From: JBLHGN01 sp047616325
GTDB lineage: Bacteria > Pseudomonadota > Gammaproteobacteria > Pseudomonadales > Cellvibrionaceae
Assembly: GCA_047616325.1 (NCBI GenBank)
Contig: JBLHGN010000114.1
Location: 1-10,541 of the forward strand
Direction: 5' to 3'
Length of the DNA stretch: 10,541 bases
Within the stretch, counting starts at the first letter, position 1, and every line of letters starts with the position of its first letter. The translations under genes and the position numbers were made by a program. Below the pieces are notes generated by a model that searched no databases, was not told the origin of the DNA, and saw only the letters and a list, made by a program, of their open reading frames with translations. This document shows, one piece after another, positions 1 through 6,518 of this stretch.

Positions 1-422
1 ATAAAGAGAGTGCGCAAAAAGAATACGTCGCCAAAGCCGCAGCTCTGCAAGCCGATATAGAAAACCGAAACCAAGCCATCGCCAATATTGATAAGCAACT
101 GGAAAGCCATTCAGGCCTAGAGCAAGCACTTAAAAACTTAAAAGCCGTCTTAAAAGATACCGAGAAAAAACGGGATGATCTGGTTGAAGCCGCGCGCGAA
201 AAAATTACACCAGAAGAAGCTAAAGCGCTTATCGAAGCACGGTTTAGACAAGAATTAGAAGCCGACGTGCAAGCCTATATTCGTGCTTTTACGACAGACA
301 TCATTAAATGTGTGGAGAACCTTCATGATAAGTATGCGGTAACGGTTAAACAGATATTGGCGGAGCGAGATCAGCAGGTGGAGTTGCTGGATGGGTATAT
401 GAGGGAGCTGGGGTATGAATAG
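1..422 (+). CDS. hsdM: Type I restriction-modification DNA methyltransferase subunit HsdM, C-terminal part (5' end outside window)
   Basis: An open frame runs from the left edge (first whole codon at base 3) to TAG at 420-422, giving about 139 residues without a start, so the gene begins upstream of the window. The visible part is the helical tail of HsdM. It is rich in Lys, Glu, Gln and Ala with coiled-coil character, contains a TPEEAKAL segment typical of the HsdM tail, and ends LLDGYMRELGYE. The S-adenosylmethionine and NPPF/Y catalytic motifs would lie in the missing part and cannot be checked. In the family, HsdM pairs with HsdS to methylate adenine in the recognition site and so protects host DNA; the C-terminal helices contact the HsdS coiled coils. 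The stop overlaps the hsdS start by 8 bp, which implies translational coupling. The assignment rests on this tail plus the following hsdS and hsdR genes. Confidence 0.9.
   Translation, partial: KESAQKEYVAKAAALQADIENRNQAIANIDKQLESHSGLEQALKNLKAVLKDTEKKRDDLVEAAREKITPEEAKALIEARFRQELEADVQAYIRAFTTDIIKCVENLHDKYAVTVKQILAERDQQVELLDGYMRELGYE
401..407 (+). promoter_or_regulatory. Ribosome binding site for hsdS inside the hsdM 3' end
   Basis: The purine run GAGGGAG lies 7 nt before the ATG at 415 and is within hsdM coding sequence. It supports 415 as the hsdS start and fits coupling to termination of HsdM at 422. Confidence 0.6.
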
Positions 423-1767
423 TACTGTTCATACTCTTTGGAGGGGCAAAACATTTTCTGAGGTAGGGTTGGCTGTTATTGATGGTGATCGAGGAACAGA
501 GTATCCACAAGATAGTGATTTTAGTAATGACAATTTTTGCTTGTTTTTAAGTGCAAAAAATGTCACTAAAGATGGTTTTAGATTCAATGAATGCCAATTT
601 ATAGATAAAGACAAGCACAATAAGTTAAGGAAAGGGTTGTTGAGTAGGGGCGACATAGTACTTACTACAAGAGGTACTGTTGGGAACATTGCTTTTTTTG
701 ATGATTTTGTGTCGTATGAAGTAATACGTATAAATTCAGGCATGGTTATTATTCGAAATGAAGGTGGTAATATTCTAAGCCAATATTTGTATAGTGTCTT
801 ACGTTCCTCCATCTTTAGTGAACAGACTCGTCAGCAGGCTTTTGGTAGCGCACAACCACAATTAACCGTTGGGATTATCAATAAATTTTTACTCCCTGTG
901 CCACCCTTACCCCAACAAAAAAAAATAGCAAAAATCCTAACCAACGTAGATAAACTAATAGAAAACACACAAGCCCTAATCGAAAAATATACCGCCATCA
1001 AACAAGGCATGATGGCCGATCTCTTTACGCGCGGCATAGACTTAAGCGGAACACCCGAAACCAATCCCAACCATGGCCAACTCCGCCCAGTCTATGAGGA
1101 TGCGCCTGAGCTATATAAAGAAACAGAATTGGGGTGGGTGCCGAAGGAGTGGGAGATACAAACTATTGAAGCGTTGTCAGTTGGTGGGTTCAAAAATGGC
1201 TACTTCAAAGATCCAAAGCTTCTGGGCGAGGGAATAAAACTTGTCAATGTCTCAGATCTATATCAGGACTTTGGTATCGATATTCGCCCAGACAAAGTTG
1301 AGCGCATAAAGGTTTCCAGTAAAGATTTTAATAAATATTCTGTAGCTGTTGGCGATATATTTTTTACTCGTAGTTCACTTGTATTGGAAGGAATCGCCAA
1401 GTCTAATATAGTAAGATATTTACCTGAACAAGCTGTTTTTGAATGTCATGTTATGAGGCTTCGGCCAAATGTTGACTTAGTTTCTCCTGATTATTTGGCT
1501 CTTTATTGTGAGACTGACAACTCAAGAAAATATTTGATGAGCATGGCCAAACAAGTCACCATGACCACAATAGCACAGCCTGATATGGTTGGTTTGCTAG
1601 TTCCTGTTCCGTGCTTGAATGAACAATACTTATTTGTTGCTAAGTACAACGCTCTTAATAATTTAGTTCAGAAAGAAGTTGTCGAAATGAAAAAGTATAT
1701 GGCCATCAAAAAAGGCCTAATGCAAGATCTATTAACCGGCAAAGTTCGAGTCACCGTCGCCCAATAA
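415..1767 (+). CDS. hsdS: Type I restriction-modification specificity subunit HsdS, two target recognition domains
   Basis: The 450-residue protein has the classic two-half layout of HsdS, which binds the two parts of a bipartite DNA target and holds HsdM and HsdR together. Target recognition domain (TRD) 1 covers roughly residues 1-160, with GDIVLTTRGTVGNIAFF near 79-95. A conserved helical spacer follows at about 161-207 (PLPQQKKIAKIL, then YTAIKQGMMADLFTRG). TRD2 runs from about 240 to 396, with GDIFFTRSS near 313-321 and LGWVPKEW at its start. The second helical region, about 397-446, ends YMAIKKGLMQDLLTGK, an evident partner of the first spacer's end. Length is normal and no break is visible. 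The start overlaps the hsdM stop by 8 bp and has a good ribosome site. Base composition differs along the gene: both TRDs are richer in A/T and G/T, and the spacer is rich in A/C, as expected if TRDs have been exchanged. The target sequence cannot be predicted from this. Confidence 0.95.
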   Translation: MNSTVHTLWRGKTFSEVGLAVIDGDRGTEYPQDSDFSNDNFCLFLSAKNVTKDGFRFNECQFIDKDKHNKLRKGLLSRGDIVLTTRGTVGNIAFFDDFVSYEVIRINSGMVIIRNEGGNILSQYLYSVLRSSIFSEQTRQQAFGSAQPQLTVGIINKFLLPVPPLPQQKKIAKILTNVDKLIENTQALIEKYTAIKQGMMADLFTRGIDLSGTPETNPNHGQLRPVYEDAPELYKETELGWVPKEWEIQTIEALSVGGFKNGYFKDPKLLGEGIKLVNVSDLYQDFGIDIRPDKVERIKVSSKDFNKYSVAVGDIFFTRSSLVLEGIAKSNIVRYLPEQAVFECHVMRLRPNVDLVSPDYLALYCETDNSRKYLMSMAKQVTMTTIAQPDMVGLLVPVPCLNEQYLFVAKYNALNNLVQKEVVEMKKYMAIKKGLMQDLLTGKVRVTVAQ

Positions 1768-1793
1768 AAATAAAAACCAAGGTGTGAAGCCGT

Positions 1794-1892
1794 ATGTCAG
1801 AATACCAATTCGTCGAAAGGCCATTGTTACAACAGCCCATAAAAATGAGGCGATATTCCCTAGCGATCTTTCGGAACTCAAAAAATGATTAA
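1794..1892 (+). pseudogene. Stub copy of the hsdR 5' end
   Basis: ATG at 1794 opens a 32-codon frame closing with TAA at 1890-1892. Its first 14 residues, MSEYQFVERPLLQQ, are identical to the start of the intact HsdR at 2225. Over these 42 bp the two copies differ at five positions (codons 2, 5, 6, 11 and 14), all silent third positions. After base 1835 the similarity stops, and the remaining 18 codons match nothing I recognise. This looks like a broken leftover of a second hsdR allele, created when the junction between hsdS and hsdR was rearranged. It starts 26 bp after the hsdS stop, where an uninterrupted operon would place hsdR. No strong ribosome site precedes it, only AAGG about 11 nt upstream. 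It is unlikely to make a functional protein. Confidence 0.7.
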
Positions 1893-1902
1893 ACCAGCCC
1901 CC

Positions 1903-1909
1903 AAAAGGA
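1903..1909 (+). promoter_or_regulatory. Ribosome binding site for the truncated rhuM-like ORF
   Basis: AAAAGGA lies 7 nt before the ATG at 1917, a good match in sequence and spacing. It suggests the remnant may still be translated. Confidence 0.5.
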
Positions 1910-1916
1910 AACCATA

Positions 1917-2195
1917 ATGGATGAGGAAATGCCCAAAGCACCCAGCGGTGAGTTGTTGCTTTTCACCAGCAAAGATGGCACCACCCGAGTGGAGTGTCGT
2001 TTTCAGTCCGAGAGCTTGTGGCTAAGCGAGACGCTTATGTCCGACGTCTATCAGAAAGATGTACGAACCGTCAATGAGCATCTGGTGAGCATCTATAATG
2101 AAGGCGAACTTGATCAAAACGCAACTATCCGGAAATTCCGGATAGTTCTACAAGAGGGGGATCGCAATGGCAAAGAGAAACAGCTAGCGAATTAA
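1917..2195 (+). pseudogene. Truncated RhuM-family protein (N-terminal part only)
   Basis: The 92-residue frame looks like the N-terminal domain of the RhuM family, named for a Salmonella pathogenicity-island gene and often found inside or beside type I R-M operons; its biochemical role is not established. Family-like stretches are LLLFTSKDGTTRVECRF (residues 14-30), SLWLSE near 33-38, a segment reading VYQKDVRTVNEHLVSIYNEG at about 44-63, and ATIRKFRIV near 69-77, followed by a Gln-Glu-Gly core. As I recall the family, the next part should read roughly NREV-x-R-E-V-x-FYNLD and continue to more than 300 residues. Here it gives way to RNGKEKQLAN and a stop, so roughly the C-terminal two thirds are gone. 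The stop lies 29 bp before hsdR, so a deletion probably joined rhuM to sequence just upstream of hsdR. A short stand-alone protein remains possible because the start and ribosome site are intact. Confidence 0.7.
2123..2147 (+). repeat. Perfect 25-bp inverted repeat inside the rhuM remnant
   Basis: The arm AACTATCCGGAA (2123-2134) is followed by one central A (2135) and the exact reverse complement TTCCGGATAGTT (2136-2147). It encodes the TIRKFRIV segment, which is a conserved part of RhuM proteins. Whether the symmetry is a by-product of that peptide or a DNA/RNA signal cannot be told from one sequence. Confidence 0.8.
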
Positions 2196-2203
2196 GGCCT
2201 TAA
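2192..2203 (+). repeat. 12-bp palindrome at the end of the rhuM remnant
   Basis: TTAAGGCCTTAA is its own reverse complement and includes the remnant's stop codon (TAA, 2193-2195). It lies in the short stretch between the lost rhuM sequence and hsdR. There is no loop, and it is not followed by a T run, so it is not a normal terminator. It may mark a rearrangement junction or be chance. Confidence 0.35.
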
Positions 2204-2224
2204 AAATGTGTACGGGAATAGTTT

Positions 2225-5200
2225 ATGTCTGAATACCAGTTTGTCGAAAGGCCATTATTACAACAACTCGCCAGCATGGGCTGGCAAGTTATTGAACATG
2301 GCAAAGGCATACCGCATGACCCAAGCATAAGCATGCGCACCAGCTTTCGTGAGGTCTTACTTAAAGACGAATTTATCAGCGCCGTCAACACATTGAATAC
2401 GACTGGCGGTAAAAGCTGGCTTACCGAAGCCCGGTTGCGCCAACTCTTTCAAGACTTCAGCTACTTCGAGACCAGCAACCTACTGGAAGCCAACGAAACG
2501 TTTTTAGAGCGCTTATTTAAATGGCAAGTCGACGCCAACGAACTAACGGGCGAACAAGACCCTGTCGTTAAAATTAACGACTTCGACAATTGGAATACCA
2601 ACCAATTTAAAGCCATAAACCAATTCCGTATCGATACCCCCGGCGGGGTGAATAAATCCATTATTCCCGATGTTGTGCTGCTTGTTAATGGCTTACCTTT
2701 GGTGGTTATCGAATATAAAGACGTGAATAGCTTTACCTCGGGTGCCATGTTTCAAGGCATCGAACAAATGCGCCGCTATGCGGACTTGCGAGATGACACC
2801 ATTGAGGCCGGTTTAAAAGAAGGCGAACAAAAACTGTTTTGGATAAACCAATTGATGGTCTCTACCTACGGGCGGGATTGTAAGTTTGGAACCATTACCT
2901 CCAGCGAAGAATACTACTTTCACTGGAAAACTATTCACCCAGACGAAACGCCTTATACCGATGGTGAAGCGGACTGTCACTCTGGAGACAGCACGGGAGA
3001 CAGCACGGGAGATAGCACTGTAAATAGCAGCAAAAATAGCGGAGACAGTAGGAGCAAGAACTGTGAAGGCATTATTCAAACCCATCGCTCACAAGAGCAG
3101 CTTGTACAAGGCATGTTACACCCACAGCGCTTATTGGATATTACCCGCTCATTTACCTTATTTATGGATTCAGGCCCCACGCGTATTAAAGTGGTGTGCC
3201 GTTATCAGCAATACAGCGCCGTGTGTAAAATCACCAAAAAAATGCGCAATGGGCATAGTGGAATAGATCGCTCTGGGGTGATATGGCACACCAAAGGCAG
3301 CGGTAAATCCTTAACCATGGTGTTTTTAGTCCGTCGTTTAAGGCGCGACCCCGCGTTAGAAGATTACAAAGTCTTAATGATTAGCGACCGCACCGATCTG
3401 GATAAACAACTTGGCGAAACGGCTGCGCTCACAGGCGAAACGGTGTATCGCATAAACAGTGTCGCGGTAGTAAAAGCCAAGCTGGCGGCCGATTCCTCCA
3501 CGCTCAATATGGTGATGGTGCATAAATTCCGCGAAGAAGACGATCGCCATACACCCATGTATGTGAAAGAGGCGATGGCAGGCTATCACTTCGATTGCAA
3601 AGACAATTCAGCATCAGGCGCTAAAAAAAGCGAAATAGCCGAGCCTGCACATTTCGAGACCTTCGATGCCGTAAACCCTTCCCAGAAAATACTGCTGTTA
3701 ATCGATGAGGCCCATCGTACCCAACGTGGTGGCAAAGCCGATGCGAGTTTATCGGACAATCTCTTTGACGCCTTTCCAAATGCCACGCGCCTAGCATTTA
3801 CCGGAACCCCACTCATTGCCGACCACCACAGCGACCCAACCTGGAAACGTTTCGGTAATGACCCCGACCCACCCTACATCGACACCTACAAACTACAAGA
3901 TGCCGTTGATGATGGCGCAACCTTGCAAATTCTTTACGAAGGCCGCACCGCCGAAAGTGCGATTTACGACAAACACGGCTTTGATACCAAATTAGAACAT
4001 CTATTTAAAGATCGCAGCGACGAAGAGCTAGCGGCAATCCGGCAAAAATACGGCGCAACCGGCGATATTTTAGAGGCCGAAGCGCGCATAAAAGAAATCG
4101 CCAACTACCTAGTGCGCCATTATATTCGCCAAGTATTGGTCAGCGGTTTTAAAGCGCAAGTGGTGTGCTCCAGTAAGCAAGCCGCCATACATTACGGTAC
4201 CCATATTCGCGAAGCTCTTAATGTGTGTTTAACGGAAGAAAAAGCCAAACCCTACGCCGAGCGAAATGACGACATTATCGACAAGCTTCAGTTTATCGAG
4301 CTAGCCGTAATCATCTCGTCGGATTCAACCAATGAGAAAGCAGTATTTAAAGTCGCTAGAACGCGGTCCAGAGCCTTAAATGCCGTAGAAAACTTCAAAA
4401 AGAAATTCGACCCACAAAAACCAGAAACCGGCGTGGCCTTTCTTATTGTGTGCGATATGTTGCTTACCGGCTTTGACGCGCCCATTGAACAAGTTATGTA
4501 CATCGACAAACGACTCACCGAGCACAACTTGCTGCAAACCATCGCCCGTGTAAACCGTACTTACGCCAATAAAATCAAAGGCTACGTGGTGGACTACATT
4601 GGGCTAACCGAAAGCCTGCAGGAAGCGCTATCGCTGTATACCGGGGAAGACCAAGAAGACATTACCCAAAACTTCAAAGATATTGCCAGCGAAATGCCGG
4701 TATTACAAAGCCGCTTCCGTCAGTTGATACAGCTCTTTGAAGATAAAGGTATCGCAAAAATTGAAGCCCTAGTGAAGCAGCAGCGCTTAAACGATGCAGA
4801 GCGTTACCAGGTGACAGAAGCGGCTGTAGCGGTATTGGAAGATATAAAAACGCGCGATAGCTTTAATGTGTACCTCAAAAAGTTTATGGGCAGCATGGAT
4901 GTTATCTTGCCTAACCGCATGGCCGACCCCTTTAAAATTCCCATGTATCAATTCGCCCATATTCAAGCCAAAGCACGGGAACGCTATAAAGACGATTCTA
5001 TCAATATTGCAGGGGCAGGTGAAAAAGTGCGACGGCTGGTGAGCGAGCATTTAATTAGCTGGGACATCAACCCCAAAGTGCCGCCGGTGGAATTGATCTC
5101 AGATAAATTTATTAAAGCCGTCAATGAAAACAAAGACCCACGCGCGGTAGCAAGCGAAATGGAACATGCAATTCGCAAACACTGCAAAGTTAACGAAGGC

Positions 5201-5716
5201 GACGCCCCTGCACTTTACAAGCGTTTTAGCGAAAAACCCGAAGAAATCCTTAAAAAGTATAACGAAAGCTGGGAGCAAATGCTTATAGAGTTTACGGGCC
5301 TGCGGGAGGAGATAAACCAAGGGCGCACAAAAAAAGCGGACGATAAAGGGCCGTTTTTTGATTTAGTGGCAGATATTGCCTACGCCGGTAAATGCCCACA
5401 CGATAAAGAAAGGTCGATTAAAGTGTTTATTCTCGCACTGATGAATTTACTCGCCGAAGATATTCGCAGCTTGAACTTTTTGGAACGCCCCGCGCAAGTA
5501 AGCCAGCTAGAAGGCAAAATACGGCGCAGCATTATCCTGAGTAAAGACGACAGCTTACGCAAAACTACCGACTTGCTAGTGACCGAAATACTCGCCTTAG
5601 CCAGAAGACGAGAAAAACACATTTTGGCCGAGCGGAATGGTGGTTATGGTGGTAATGGTGAGGCTGGTATTAATAATGGCGAAGCGGGTATTGGTGAAGG
5701 TAGCGGAGATAAATGA
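2225..5716 (+). CDS. hsdR: Type I restriction endonuclease subunit HsdR (nuclease plus SF2 translocase)
   Basis: The 1163-residue protein is the restriction and motor subunit. With HsdM and HsdS it recognises unmodified targets, pulls DNA in using ATP, and cuts at a distance. The N-terminal PD-(D/E)xK nuclease shows D149 in IIPDVVLLVNG and E163-x-K165 in VVIEYKD. A superfamily 2 translocase follows: Walker A in WHTKGSGKSLTM (about 354-365), DEAH in LLLIDEAHRTQRG (493-496), TGTP at 525-528, LLTGFDAP near 745-752 and the arginine-finger motif LLQTIARVNRTY near 768-779. The helical C-terminal region would contact the methyltransferase and ends in a Gly/Asn/Glu-rich tail. Length is usual and all key residues are present, so it should be active. 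A low-complexity Ser/Gly/Asp insert (about 252-278) lies between nuclease and translocase. The ATG at 2225 is preceded by GGGA with 7-nt spacing and is supported by the conserved start of the upstream stub. The stop overlaps the peptidase start by 4 bp (ATGA). Confidence 0.97.
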   Translation: MSEYQFVERPLLQQLASMGWQVIEHGKGIPHDPSISMRTSFREVLLKDEFISAVNTLNTTGGKSWLTEARLRQLFQDFSYFETSNLLEANETFLERLFKWQVDANELTGEQDPVVKINDFDNWNTNQFKAINQFRIDTPGGVNKSIIPDVVLLVNGLPLVVIEYKDVNSFTSGAMFQGIEQMRRYADLRDDTIEAGLKEGEQKLFWINQLMVSTYGRDCKFGTITSSEEYYFHWKTIHPDETPYTDGEADCHSGDSTGDSTGDSTVNSSKNSGDSRSKNCEGIIQTHRSQEQLVQGMLHPQRLLDITRSFTLFMDSGPTRIKVVCRYQQYSAVCKITKKMRNGHSGIDRSGVIWHTKGSGKSLTMVFLVRRLRRDPALEDYKVLMISDRTDLDKQLGETAALTGETVYRINSVAVVKAKLAADSSTLNMVMVHKFREEDDRHTPMYVKEAMAGYHFDCKDNSASGAKKSEIAEPAHFETFDAVNPSQKILLLIDEAHRTQRGGKADASLSDNLFDAFPNATRLAFTGTPLIADHHSDPTWKRFGNDPDPPYIDTYKLQDAVDDGATLQILYEGRTAESAIYDKHGFDTKLEHLFKDRSDEELAAIRQKYGATGDILEAEARIKEIANYLVRHYIRQVLVSGFKAQVVCSSKQAAIHYGTHIREALNVCLTEEKAKPYAERNDDIIDKLQFIELAVIISSDSTNEKAVFKVARTRSRALNAVENFKKKFDPQKPETGVAFLIVCDMLLTGFDAPIEQVMYIDKRLTEHNLLQTIARVNRTYANKIKGYVVDYIGLTESLQEALSLYTGEDQEDITQNFKDIASEMPVLQSRFRQLIQLFEDKGIAKIEALVKQQRLNDAERYQVTEAAVAVLEDIKTRDSFNVYLKKFMGSMDVILPNRMADPFKIPMYQFAHIQAKARERYKDDSINIAGAGEKVRRLVSEHLISWDINPKVPPVELISDKFIKAVNENKDPRAVASEMEHAIRKHCKVNEGDAPALYKRFSEKPEEILKKYNESWEQMLIEFTGLREEINQGRTKKADDKGPFFDLVADIAYAGKCPHDKERSIKVFILALMNLLAEDIRSLNFLERPAQVSQLEGKIRRSIILSKDDSLRKTTDLLVTEILALARRREKHILAERNGGYGGNGEAGINNGEAGIGEGSGDK
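2984..3019 (+). repeat. 12-bp tandem repeat within hsdR encoding Gly-Asp-Ser-Thr
   Basis: GGAGACAGCACG occurs at 2984-2995 and 2996-3007, followed by a variant GGAGATAGCACT at 3008-3019. Each unit encodes GDST, so copy-number change keeps the frame. The surrounding residues are also Ser/Asn/Gly-rich. It sits in the linker between the nuclease and translocase domains of HsdR. Confidence 0.85.
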
Positions 5717-6408
5717 TACCTGCGAAAAACACCTACAAAGACATCGAATACTCGCTAAAAAAGAGCGATAGAAAAACCACCAGCATCTATATCGAGCGCG
5801 ATGGAAGCGTATCTGCATTGGCCCCAAAACCCTTCGACCTGAACGAAGTTGAATCGGTACTGGAAAAGAAACGCCGCTGGATTTACCGAGGCCTAGCCGA
5901 GTGGCAAGACTTAAACCGCACGAAAGTGCATCGCGAATACGTCAATGGCGAAAGCTTCTTGTACTTAGGCCGTAATTACCAATTAGAAATAGTGCGCAAC
6001 CAATTTAAACCACTACTGCTTAAACAGGGAAAGTTCAGCCTGGATAAGGCCGACATAGAAAATTCACAAACACACTTTCGCGAACTCTACAAAACCAAGC
6101 TAAACCGAAAACCGAAAGAAAAAGTTCCTTACTTCGCAGCCAAAATGGGATTGGAACCAAGCGCTATAAAAGTGCTAGAACTGAATAATCGCTGGGGCTC
6201 TTGCCCACGTAAAGGCGTAGTTAATATTCACTGGAAACGCGCCATGCTGCCGCCAAATGTTTTGGATTATGTCATCGTTCATGAATTGGCGCATATTAAA
6301 TACCCCAACCATACACCCGCGTTTTGGCGGGCGGTTGAGAAGATGTTGTTGAACTATGATGCAGAGAAGAATTGGTTGAAGTTTAATGGAGCGGGCATGA
6401 GTTTATGA
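5713..6408 (+). CDS. YgjP/DUF45-type zinc metallopeptidase associated with type I R-M
   Basis: The 231-residue protein carries the zinc-binding site of the YgjP-like (DUF45, M48-related) family: HELAH at 190-194, with H190 and H194 as ligands, E191 as catalytic base and H200 in YPNHTPAFW as probable third ligand. The conserved upstream RWGSC is present at 160-164 and WKRAMLPPNVLDYVIVHELA reads as typical. Length is normal for the family and no signal peptide or membrane segment is visible, so it is probably cytoplasmic. Genes of this family commonly follow hsdR. The substrate is unknown; control of HsdR or other R-M subunits by proteolysis is an attractive but unproven idea. The start overlaps the hsdR stop as ATGA (5713-5716), which implies translational coupling. 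Its own stop overlaps the ATG of a possible small ORF at 6405 in the same way. Confidence 0.93.
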   Translation: MIPAKNTYKDIEYSLKKSDRKTTSIYIERDGSVSALAPKPFDLNEVESVLEKKRRWIYRGLAEWQDLNRTKVHREYVNGESFLYLGRNYQLEIVRNQFKPLLLKQGKFSLDKADIENSQTHFRELYKTKLNRKPKEKVPYFAAKMGLEPSAIKVLELNNRWGSCPRKGVVNIHWKRAMLPPNVLDYVIVHELAHIKYPNHTPAFWRAVEKMLLNYDAEKNWLKFNGAGMSL

Positions 6409-6512
6409 GGTGGAATGTGTTAATCGAAAGAAGCCTCATAATCACTAGTGCTTCTAGTGCTTCTAGTGCTTCTAGTGCTTCTAGTGCGTCGATATTAAAT
6501 AATGAAGGGTAA
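6405..6512 (+). CDS. Possible small ORF with Ser/Ala repeat, in frame with the downstream helicase
   Basis: ATG at 6405 overlaps the peptidase TGA (6406-6408) in an ATGA arrangement and opens a 35-codon frame ending in TAA at 6510-6512. The peptide begins MRWNVLIERSLIIT, continues with five serial Ser-Ala-Ser triplets encoded by the 9-bp repeat, and ends ILNNEG. The frame is the same as that of the helicase starting at 6519, with only the stop plus CGG CTA between them. It could be a leader peptide coupling the helicase to the R-M operon, the former N-terminus of the helicase cut off by one stop, or a chance frame. There is no homology I recognise and no clear ribosome site beyond coupling. 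Confidence 0.3.
   Translation: MRWNVLIERSLIITSASSASSASSASSASILNNEG
6445..6487 (+). repeat. 9-bp tandem repeat upstream of the helicase gene (about 4.8 copies)
   Basis: The unit CTAGTGCTT is repeated exactly at 6445-6453, 6454-6462, 6463-6471 and 6472-6480, then partly at 6481-6487. It places five CTAG tetranucleotides in a row, a word often rare in bacterial genomes. Perfect identity between units points to recent slippage. In frame 6405 each unit reads Ser-Ala-Ser. Unit gain or loss changes the spacing between the peptidase and helicase genes by 9 bp without changing frame. Confidence 0.92.
6504..6509 (+). promoter_or_regulatory. Ribosome binding site of the helicase gene
   Basis: GAAGGG lies 9 nt before the ATG at 6519, which supports that start. 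It overlaps the last codons of the possible small ORF, so translation of that ORF could affect initiation here. Confidence 0.5.
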
Positions 6513-6518
6513 CGGCTA

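Noticed and set aside
1784..1888. A 34-codon plus-strand frame from GTG at 1784 ending in a protein-like tail (ATAHKNEAIFPSDLSELKK-like end).
   Set aside because: It overlaps the hsdR stub in another frame, and the stub's match to the true HsdR start is far stronger evidence. A fragment of another gene's 3' end after base 1835 remains possible but unsupported.
1732..1941. A minus-strand open frame of 69 codons across the hsdS-hsdR junction.
   Set aside because: It has no recognisable motif, overlaps the hsdS end and the rhuM start, and lies antisense to explained sequence.
2813..3085. A minus-strand open frame of 90 codons opposite hsdR.
   Set aside because: Its Ala/Val/Ser repeats are the antisense of the GDST repeat; it is a shadow of hsdR.
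6445..6487. A short regular repeat array that could suggest CRISPR.
   Set aside because: The units are 9 bp, directly adjacent and without spacers, so this is a simple tandem repeat.
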